Source: Onchocerca volvulus (taxonomy: Eukaryota > Nematoda > Chromadorea > Rhabditida > Onchocercidae). Taken from it: 64,000 nt of DNA. The translations under genes were made by a program, and so were the position numbers. Shown one piece after another: positions 55,601-64,000 of this stretch. Within the stretch, counting starts at the first letter, position 1; the number at the start of each line of letters is the position of its first letter. The notes under the pieces were generated by a model. The model was not told the DNA's origin and searched no databases. It worked only from the letters and a program-made list of their open reading frames with translations. The stretch covers positions 4,712,001 to 4,776,000 of the forward strand of contig HG738137.1 of assembly GCA_000499405.2 (NCBI GenBank), given 5' to 3'.

Positions 55601-58600
55601 ACCAAGTTCAATATTTTTGCGGTTGTCTTTTCTGCTGGAACATACACGAAAAAATGACGAAATGTAAATGAAGCTCAAATTATATCAGAAGCAACGTTAA
55701 GTGCAAAAAGCAATCAAACTGAACAGAACTCTCAAAGAAGATTCAAGGAGCAATCTTTCGGTGAGAATCAACATTTAGTGTAAATTCAATGTAAAACGGA
55801 ACAATCAGATCGAACAGAACTCTCAAAAATTTCGCGAAGAAGATTCGAGGAGCAGTCCTTCGAACAAAACGAACATTCAGTGTAAAATGAAACAGTTCGG
55901 CGACAACTACATTCAAAACTAATTGAAGGGTTTTATCCGGAAGTGGATCCAGGAAAAGTTAACGACCAATTCAAGCAAATTAATTTTGCTACAGTACCCA
56001 AATTCTTTCCTCTGAAAGGACTGATTTTTTTCAGTCGGGAATATCGGAAAAACCGAAATATTTTTTGGAATGTAGATTTCTCAGATAATCAAAAATCTTT
56101 ATAATATATAAATATCTTTGTATATTTAAACTTAGATCTTTAAGATATAATTAACATATTGTAAATGATGTTGTGCTATGGTGACATGTAAATCATCTCT
56201 GTTTCCGCTGTAAGTTGATAAGTTGTAAATCATACTTGGGTTCACATGTAGTAAACAATTCCCTTATCTGCAGGGGCCATTCTTTTAGATCAAGTCCTTT
56301 GCTCTAACCGGTTAGAGCATTCAATCTTCAGCTCTAATCGGTCAGGACATCTAATTTTTTGCTCTAGTCAGTATTTGACGAGTGGTGCTTTCCAAACCTC
56401 ATCAAATTCTATCAATTCCCAATAAACCACAGATATCTTCCCTATTATCAAAGAGAAATACAAATTATCAATCGTATTATTGATACTCACCAATTTATTG
56501 TCTATCATAGTTGCGACGAAATAAAACTTATAGTATTTCATTAGACAACAAATCATTTGTATCAGTTCCAATTATTTCCTAAATTTCAACTTCTCGACAG
56601 TAGTTGCTATTGACTACGGTTCTTTTTAAAAGGCAGTAAAATATGCAGACAGAATAGAATCAATAATTAAATCAACTAAATAAGAGTAAGCATAAAGGAA
56701 GGTTTCATTATCAAAAGAAAACTTGGATATCAAGGAAAAAATGAAAAGAAAATGCTTTCATCAAGCAGTCTTCCAAAAATAGACACTGCTGTCTAAAAAC
56801 TTCATCTTGAATATTTAAAGAACCTTAATTTGTTTCATCAGCAGATCGACATTCTGGGCAGCATTGTCCCAGTCGACGTTTACATTTTTCTTCACAGCTC
56901 TCACTTCACTATTTTGCGTTAATTCATCAAATAAATCGTTTCCTAAACAAGTCATTGTGCAGAATGTTTATGATGCTGCATAACTTGTCCAATGAATTGA
57001 TTTTTCTCAATTGCACGTTTCTGGCAAAATTATTCCTTGTCAAGTTTTGATAACTTGTTAAACTAAATCTAAAGATTGATAGTTTTTCAACCTCAATCAC
57101 AATAATCTCTTACAAAAACCGTTCTGCATGAAATTTCCACCTGCTTTGAGAAGTTCACTTGAGTTGAAGTTGTCCTTCTCCAAAGTATTCTTACCGGACT
57201 GATTAGATGTGGTATGAATCGCACTGTCAAGCCTTTTGTTGTTTTCTATCCAGCTGTTCGCTATTTTCACGTAATTTTCAAGTTTCTTGAACATTTTCAT
57301 GTGACAAAAAGTATTGAAAGTAAAGAAAAATAGTATTATACAATATAATGTCTGAGAAAAGGAACTTGTCTGAGTAGGATCCATGAGTACGGATCATAGT
57401 GCAGGGTACCACCGAGAACATCTGGCAATTGCGACACATCCACAAAGCGTGATAATTTATGTAGAGAGATTAGAGTGCACTATAATGAAATAAAATAATT
57501 AAGAATGTCACTTCTTTTTCATCTCTCCTCTTTCCTCTTTTCTCCTTTTAACTTCTGTACAAGGACCGGTTTTTTTTCCTTTCTTTTTTTTTTTTTTTTT
57601 TTTTTTGAACGTAATCTAAAGATATCTGCTTTAGTATCTTTGTTTGAATAAGAATATATTTCTGATCTGATAAGAGGGAATTTTTTAGAATGTTAATAAC
57701 TAAACATTATTTAAAATAATGATCTTGGCACTGATCCAAAGCTATGTGTCGCGAAAAGTTCCTTGAAACTAACACTTACCTTGAATTGGTAAGCTTCTTT
57801 GATAAGCTCGAAATTAAGTTTTTGCTGATCCAAGAATTTGTCCGGCTGAATAACAAGTACAAATCGAATTTGCCGATACAATACTTGCTGCAATGGTTAT
57901 CATTACATGAAAATCTACCATAAATTAAGCCCCTAGTTTAAATTTGGTACAATTTTATTATGGCGCCCTAGAAAAATGAATGAATACAGACTTGACATGC
58001 TCGCAGTGCGCCACGTACATGCTTTATAATTGCTTTGCGCCCATCAATTACTATTGTAAATCCAAGCTTGCGAACATTCTCACCAGGTATTTGGGACAGG
58101 TAACTAATCACTGATGCAAGTTCTTCATAACTCGGAGCAATGCTTGTTTCCACGCCTAAACTTCATGAAAGATTCGAGTTAACTCGTAGCAATTAATCAC
58201 CGCGCATGAGTCAGAAATAATAAATCAATGCTAGCAGTTAGTTATTTATAAATAATGATAACCGGAAAGTTGTGGAGTTAATTTTACGAATTAAACAAAA
58301 TTTTGAACAGCTTTAAATCTAAGTCTCATTAGATATGAAAAATATTAACTTACCTGCTTTTTTTTTACTTATAAGTTATGAGAATAAGTATAAGAGTATC
58401 TAAATATTGTTATAAACAATATTTCTAAAGTAATGAAAATAGTAATGATAGTAGTGATGAAAAAAAAATGCAAAAATAGTACTGAGCTGCTTGCTGTTAC
58501 CATCCATAAAATTTATAAACAGCAGTGGTGATCCTGAGCGATCACGACATCCTATAAAACATTAATTTAATGGAGAAGAAATATTGCTTCCAAAATGATA

Positions 58601-58769
58601 CATAAATTTTAAAAAATCTACAATTACAATTTTTCAAATTAATTTATCGCGCTGTTAAATTAAAATTGCTGTATTAACCGGGCAAAGCGATAACAGATGA
58701 TTCGATTAGATGTCGATCTTTCTGTTGCATATTTTTGACGAGTTCTGTCGAACTATCCGCTGCAAACAT
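52675..58769 (-). CDS. SESTD1: SESTD1 orthologue: Sec14 domain plus spectrin repeats
   Basis: Sixteen in-phase exons give 707 residues, close to human SESTD1 (about 696): 58769-58679, 58551-58501, 58155-57992, 57887-57780, 57479-57366, 57285-57195, 56942-56824, 55548-55333, 55127-54936, 54710-54596, 54438-54315, 54232-54115, 53916-53794, 53582-53391, 53271-53093 and 52801-52675. The start MFAADSSTELVKN is preceded by an in-frame stop. Residues 1-175 form a Sec14/CRAL-TRIO fold (GFTIVIDGRKAI, LVIQPDKFLDQQ, LGGTLHYDPYSW). The rest is helical spectrin-like, with EEDGQQAVLWIEELYE and STYEYGKQLCQVVLVLRRSL matching SESTD1 rather than Trio/Kalirin, and no GEF domain follows. In mammals SESTD1 binds phospholipids and TRPC channels; the role here is inferred. 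Ends ...KIRKIKNIAM. Confidence 0.92.
55715..55905. repeat. Imperfect direct duplication of about 90 bp in a SESTD1 intron
   Basis: Two diverged head-to-tail copies share gaacagaactctcaaa, gaagattc-aggagca and agtgtaaa blocks, starting near 55719 and 55814. They lie in the intron between exons 55548-55333 and 56942-56824. Simple local duplication; no coding capacity. Confidence 0.6.
56301..56318. repeat. Perfect 18-bp palindrome with related copies nearby
   Basis: gctctaaccggttagagc equals its own reverse complement. Partial copies (gctctaatcggtcagga and gctctagtcag) follow within 60 bp. It sits in a SESTD1 intron. It could be a protein-binding site or a repeat remnant; nothing decides. Confidence 0.5.
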
Positions 58770-59734
58770 TTACAACAGGATTTTACGACAATTGAAAATT
58801 GTCAAGGAATTTATAATAATACATTTCTTGTTATCGTCTTCATAGCTTCTGGAATTTTTTTTCCTGCTGAACACCACAGAAAGATTATTAAAAATAGCGA
58901 ATGCTAATAGCCTTATCAGGTTTTTGCTTCAAGATTTGTCAGTGAAAACGATTATTTACAATTATTACGACCACTTACGCTCGTGTTTAGATTGTTTTTC
59001 AAATACTGTCAATAATAATCCTTTGCATCTGAAATTGTTTCTTGATAATTCTTAGCTGTCTGCAGACTTGACTAGAAATTCCCTCTCGCTACTAATCCTG
59101 TGGTACATAAAAAGATGAATGGACATCTGAGTAGTCCATACAATGGTGAGCAAGCAACAACTCAGCATTTAATGATAATGTAACATGGGAAGATTTGGAC
59201 GATTTGGTAAAAACAAAAATATTTGAGTGAAACATTGAAGAGAGAAATGGATAAAAGAGTGCGATGCGAGTGCAACAGTGGAAATGTCAACTGAAGTGGT
59301 GGTGGTAAATGGGGCGATACAGGGTACTCCTCCCGGGATCTCTCTCATTCCTCCTTCGTGCAGAGCTCGCGGGGTACCTCCCATTCATCCCCGTGCATAA
59401 CTCCCATGGGATAGTGATTTGATAGGTGAAGAATCGTTCAATTCAATTCAAATAAGGGAAAGGAAAGGGAAAAGAGAAGGAGAGAGAGCGTCGTTCACCT
59501 TCTCATTGGACACCTTTTTATCTGTATAAAGTTTCTTTCCACAGGCGGAGAACTTCGTCTCGAGATTATTGGAATAGGTAGAGAGCTGGTCAAGAAACTC
59601 GAGAATGCTACAATGCAAGAGAAAGTACGTGTCTACGTCAATTTCATCCGTCTCACACAGCACAGAAATCACCAATGTATCATCGATGCTCTGTTAAATG
59701 GAAATAATGTCTTTTTAAATTTTTTCCAACTTAC
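58770..59734. other. Upstream region of the SESTD1 gene
   Basis: About 1 kb holding the SESTD1 promoter and 5' UTR and the 3' flank of the next minus-strand gene. A GC-richer stretch at 59280-59400 (tactcctcccggg and related) is notable in this AT-rich DNA. The minus-strand stretch about 59593-59488, behind a TTGTAG acceptor, can be read in more than one frame. It may be the last exon of the upstream gene: CAT TCT CGA GTT TCT TGA would follow exon 59831-59735 in phase. Confidence 0.35.
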
Positions 59735-62700
59735 TTTATCATCCAAAGCTGATGATCTTCCGTATTCATTCCATTTAATTTCTAGCCAAATTTCTGCATC
59801 CTTTTGCTTACTTTCTTCGCCTTTACTACTTCTGAAGTCGTCATCTTCAGATGTTATTTGTGCAATGAAATGTGCAACATTCTCTCATAAATTCTGTTGA
59901 CATCGAATAGATTTATTGCATTTTCAAATAAAGTGTAGAAAGAAACAACAAATTGACGTGTGCCACAATTAATAGTATCCATGCAACGGAAACAAACATG
60001 AAGAGCATAAACAAATAATATCCTGTGACGATCTTCCACTGCAAGTAAACTCTTATATTCCATAAAACTGAATAAAACTTGGATTCAGAATATAATTGTA
60101 TAATTGGTATACCATATAGAGTGGTCAGAAAATTTTTTTGACGTCAATATTCTTGCTTCAGTGATGTTTACACAAATATAAAAGTAAAGTAGATATCTGC
60201 ATCAATCTCTATTCATTCAAATCCTATCATGAAAAGACCACATGTCACATTATATTCAGGCTTAGAAAATGAGTTAGAAGAAGAGATGCAACAATGAATA
60301 TTTATACCAAATCATGCAGGATTAATTACTCAAATTTGAAGTGTATCTTGTAAAGCTTAATTACAGGCAATATAAAAAAAAAAACTAAAAAACTTTAGAC
60401 GCAGGTGCTGCACCGAAGTTCAGAAAATCGTCAAAAGAATCAAGTTGTGCTCCAAAATTGTTAGTTAATTTTAAGATTCTGGCCATTTTACCATCCATTC
60501 CATCTACAATTGCTGCAATGATGATAAAAACTACTGCAAACTCCCACTGTTCATTAAATGTGAATTTAAGTGAAGTAAGACCGGAACATAGACGATTATT
60601 GCATTAATAATGGTCATTCCTCTTTAAGAGAAGCTTAATAGCACCTAATTTTTCATCTTTGATTGTTTCCGTACTCTAATAATGCGTTAAAACCATCCAG
60701 TAGTAAAAAAAAGTATCAAGGTATATCATTTGATAGTTCTCAGGGAGAGGAACAATTTCTGGTAGAAATAAAAAGGAACTATAATATTTTCAGTTTGAGA
60801 AAAATGATTAAGGGTTGTAAAAAGTTATTGTTAAGGTAAAATTTACTGTGCCATTTTTATACTAAGTTTCTTTTCTGCTGTTTTAAACCAATAATTACCG
60901 GGATATTCCTTATTCAGTATATCAACTTCTCAATAATGACAGAGGTTATAAAGTTTGTAAATTTCCAAATTTATCAAAATTATTTTGCAGCATAATTGAG
61001 AAAAAAATACTGTTTACCAACAATCGAATCAGAAGTAACAATTTATGATAACAATCTTACCCGAAATTTTTACATTTCAGGATAGACTAATCTAAAATTG
61101 GTCTTAATTTTCCCTATAGAGTATTTCAAGATTCTGAATTTACATTTATAGGCATTGTTTCAAACAAACTTGCTGGTTAAATGTATAAAAAATGCAGAAA
61201 TTTAAAAGGAAAATAAAATGAATGTAAAAAAATTCCTTCTTCTGATTAACCCCACTATTATTACTTTTATAATTAATGCTCTAAAAACTACGATATTAGA
61301 ACAAAATAAAAATTTTTTAATGAAGTTACTCGGTAAATTCATTTCTTTAACCAGTAAAATTCTTTTTTTGAGGTATTTTTCAAGACTTGGGTAATTATGG
61401 CCTGTTTCTGACAATATTTTTGTTTCAATTTTTCGGATCATCAGGCAAGTTCAAGGTGAAGTTTATTCTTCATATTTCTCTGTGGCGAATAAATAAGGAA
61501 ATTAACTCAATGTTTTAAACCGAACTACTGTAACCGAATATTTAATGACTGTTCAATGTTTTAAACCGAAGACACAACTGTTACCCTTACAGAACAGAAG
61601 TAACTTCAGGGGCGATTAAACAGTTCGCATAACTGTTTAATCTATTCTGCTTCCCTAAACTGCTGTCAAGAAGTCTTCCTTTGGCTCTTCTTTTTTTTAT
61701 TTCAATTAGCTATTCAACTCTATTGTTTCCTGAAAACCATTCTACTTTAATTAATTTCTTTCAGATTACAAAAAGTTCACATACATATCAATAATTTCCT
61801 CCATTTCTCCATTTTCCATCATTTTAAATACTTTGTGATTATTGAGAGCGACTAGATTGTTCTGTTTTGTTTTTTAATTTTTTTCATTTTTCAAATCTAT
61901 CCCAATTCTATCGCACTTTTCCGAGAATTTTGCCCTACTGAAATATCTAGAACCGTTGCATCATTTTTTTAGCCATGCAGGAGTCAAGAAATCTCATTTT
62001 GCAAATAATAATTAGCAATCGCAGCACATTTAATAATAGCAGTTAATTTCCCATTGATATTTTCAGTTTTTTCTCAGTTCCTTCCAGTCATTTTCATTCG
62101 CCTATTCTCATTTGATTTGATGTCAAAAAAAAAAACTTGAAAAAAAAAAGAAGGAAAAAAAGTGAAGTCGAACGTTTCATGCAACATTTGTTGATCGTAT
62201 TTTTATCGAACTTGAAATAAATTTTTTCTCAAACTTATCACGTTACTTATATATTCATGTACGAATATAAGAACTGTATGTGTCATCATTGAGATTTGTA
62301 AATGAAGAGAACAAAACTGCTATAACTATGCCATATATCCTTAGCATCGTTATTCAAATCAAATTCGAAGAACAGTTCTCATTTGCTGTATTCATTTAAT
62401 CTGTCAAGAATATTGTTTCAAATTAAAGCTTGAATACTGTAAAAAGAGTGTAATCATACTAACAATATTTTCGTTTACATACGCGTTAAAGATGCGGCAT
62501 GGCAACGAGAGGATTCCGGTTTCTCACTCGACGATGCATCATCACTCTTCCGGAAAACTGACCCACTATTGGGATCAGAAACAGCATCACCATTACTTTT
62601 GTCATTACTATTGCGCAGTAACTAATAATCAATAAATGATTGGTTAGTGCCAGTAATGCATGCCACACCACCGTTCCTGTTCAGTTCAGCTTCTCCCTTT

Positions 62701-63080
62701 CACATTTCAGCAAGAAAGAGTTCATTTGTTGTATATCGACATTTCTCAATTCTCGAAGTGCCTCTCTTCGCCACGACCAAAAAACACACACAAACACACA
62801 TTACTGCAAATGTGAAGAGCCGAGCACTCTGGAATCGATCGTGGTATCTCTCGGCGGTATTGCTGATGGTGTTTGCCCTCTTGGTGCTCCTCGTTTTCCA
62901 TAACACCAACAGCATTCATCATTATTTTTCGTTCCACTCTCACTGTCGTTCCATGTTGCTTTTTCTCGCTCAAAGCACAGAAATCAGGCTTGAACTGTAC
63001 AGTTTCCTCTATGATTTCATAAACTCCAACAGAGTACTGTTTTGTCTGTAGAAATCTGGTATCGGTTTTGATGTATCACC
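59735..63080 (-). CDS. Unidentified multi-exon gene (5' and 3' incomplete)
   Basis: Five exons join in phase with consensus splice sites: 63080-63025, 62942-62805, 62607-62483, 60038-59879 and 59831-59735. The joined protein (about 190 residues) has a Cys-rich start to exon 2 (NNDECCWCYGKRGAPRG), a PSAIPPRDTTIDSRV segment, a Ser/Asp/Glu-rich linker, then a more hydrophobic stretch (RILFVYALHVCFRCMDTI, FENAINLFDVNRIYER). The intron 60039-62482 is 2.4 kb and carries a pssA-like bacterial fragment; the last intron would be only 47 nt. Overlapping open frames exist in exons 1-2, so the choice rests on phase continuity. No family was recognised. A cytosolic adaptor or a fragment of a larger protein are both possible. 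Confidence 0.4.
60385..60620 (-). pseudogene. pssA: pssA-like CDP-alcohol phosphatidyltransferase fragment (bacterial origin)
   Basis: The minus strand reads SGLTSLKFTFNEQWEFAVV, a hydrophobic stretch, then DGMDGKMARILK, FGAQLDSFDDFLNFGAAPA and a stop. This is the CDP-alcohol phosphotransferase signature (DGxxAR, eight residues, GxxxDxxxD) of bacterial phosphatidylserine synthase. The third Asp is present as DSFDD. Sequence ahead of SGLTS is out of frame or stopped and the C-terminal two thirds are missing. It lies in an intron of a host gene. Alphaproteobacterial PssA has the same context, so a Wolbachia-derived nuclear insert is the most likely source. Confidence 0.65.
61507..61570. repeat. 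Two 18-bp direct repeats
   Basis: tcaatgttttaaaccgaa occurs at 61507-61524 and again at 61553-61570. Short local duplication in intronic sequence. Confidence 0.8.
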
Positions 63081-63375
63081 CTGAAAACAGATATTTAAGC
63101 TGTTCTGTATGTCATCTAATAGAATTGAATTGATAGATAGAGATGTGATCTATACCTTTTTCCATCGAATAATAAACATTCGCAATCTTTTCGTCCTCTT
63201 ACTTTTCCACTTTCCCTTCCTCCTTATACCATAAAAATTTGCCCTTCTAATTTCACGAATCTATATTTTTATGCTTTTAACGGAACACTCCCTCTATAAA
63301 ATGCTCATCACAGCTGTACTGTATAATGGATTAATAATAGTGATTTCATTAATGCTCATTCCAGACAGAAGCTTT

Positions 63376-63924
63376 ATGGCGGTACTGGATAGCTTACTTG
63401 CAAAAAAAGAAGATAAATCAAGTGTGCCATCCTCATCAAATACAAGAAAGGTAGAAAGGTTTATAAAGATTTGTTAAACATTTTTTTGTCAATACTGCCC
63501 AGATAGAGTATGTTCAACGTGCAATAAAAAGTGTTTATATAGAAAGCATTACTTCAGGAATTGAATATTTGCATATCATCAAAATTTCATCTTTTGAAGT
63601 TAATATCGTCTACACAGAGTTGTATTTGATGTTGGAAATTTCAGATTATTGACACTGGAAACTGGGTTAAATTACAAATCGAGAAAAAAAATTTTTAAAT
63701 TACAGAATAAAGGAGGTCGACCACCAACTGGAAAAAGAGGCGGTGGAAAAGCCAAGAAGATAAGTAAATCAGCTCGTGCTGGACTGCTATTTCCCGTAAC
63801 CAAGTTTCATCGACTACTTAGGAAAGGTCGCTACGCGAGACGGATTTCTCAATCCGCAGCTGTTTATCTGAGCGCTGTCATCGAATATCTTTCTGCCGAG
63901 GTCTTTGTTTCTATAGTTCCTTAG
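63376..63924 (+). CDS. Divergent histone H2A variant with extended N-terminus (3' partial)
   Basis: Exon 1 (63376-63450) encodes [17 protein letters not shown] plus a Ser-rich end. It splices in phase 0 at AAG|GTAGAA to exon 2 (63706-63900), giving [55 protein letters not shown] and IEYLSAEV. This is the H2A tail, alpha-1 and alpha-2 region; both acidic-patch Glu of EYLSAE are kept. It then either splices on at GAG|GTCTTT, beyond what I can follow, or stops at 63922-63924, which would leave a histone without alpha-3 and docking domain. Canonical H2A starts within a few residues of its Gly/Lys tail, so the roughly 25-residue leader and many substitutions mark a variant, perhaps germline-specific. 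Canonical histone genes are usually intronless; this one is split. Confidence 0.75.
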
Positions 63925-64000
63925 ATATTGAAAGATACTGTTTAAGTTCAACTGCATGCAATAATTGTTATACTTCTGAACTCATTATCACTTGTATTCA

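Noticed and set aside
57097..57384. 95-codon minus-strand frame at the end of the Sec14 domain
   Set aside because: It merges two SESTD1 exons and an intron; the homology-based exons are 57479-57366 and 57285-57195.
62647..63051. 134-codon plus-strand frame with a hydrophobic segment
   Set aside because: It is antisense to two exons that join in phase on the minus strand; the hydrophobic run is the complement of low-complexity coding sequence. Kept in mind only because the minus-strand gene is itself unidentified.

Overview
This window is AT-rich nuclear DNA of a nematode, most likely a filarial (onchocercid) species. Short exons sit in AT-rich introns, several proteins match their C. elegans orthologues closely (KIN-3/CK2 alpha, NLP-12, a TULP4-type tubby protein), there is a short run of the nematode telomere hexamer (GCCTAA), and two introns hold degraded fragments of bacterial genes of alphaproteobacterial, Wolbachia-like type. 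I recognised species-level identity from none of this. All gene models were built by eye from homology, splice consensus and phase continuity.

Layout. 1-2.2 kb: plus-strand GSK-3-like kinase, 5' end outside the window. 3.5-4.2 kb: candidate plus-strand RPP21 (RNase P) homologue. 4.65-6.05 kb: minus-strand, divergent and apparently catalytically truncated PIP5K-like gene. 7.7-10.0 kb: poorly identified minus-strand coiled-coil gene beside a Helitron remnant (10.1-12.1 kb). 13.1-16.8 kb: minus-strand kin-3, whose third intron carries Wolbachia-like hemB, acpP-like and M48 peptidase fragments. 17.5-20.2 kb: plus-strand NFS1 cysteine desulfurase, divergent from kin-3. 21.7-28.8 kb: minus-strand TULP4-type gene with 17 exons. 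33.0-37.3 kb: minus-strand SCAMP. 38.9-41.6 kb: minus-strand nlp-12 cholecystokinin-like neuropeptide precursor. 41.6-48.3 kb: mostly unassigned. 48.3-52.0 kb: a larger, decayed Helitron. 52.7-58.8 kb: minus-strand SESTD1 orthologue (Sec14 plus spectrin repeats) with 16 exons. 59.7-63.1 kb: unidentified minus-strand gene, with a pssA-like bacterial fragment in its long intron. 63.4-63.9 kb: plus-strand start of a divergent histone H2A variant running to the right edge.

The genes do not form one pathway: they are ordinary, independently controlled eukaryotic genes (kinase signalling, Fe-S cluster assembly, membrane traffic, neuropeptide signalling, cytoskeleton/lipid adaptor, chromatin). I see no new defence or mobile system. 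The most interesting points are the bacterial fragments in introns, three GC-AG introns in otherwise well-supported genes, the truncated PIP5K-like copy, the three-peptide nlp-12 precursor and the H2A variant with an extended N-terminus.
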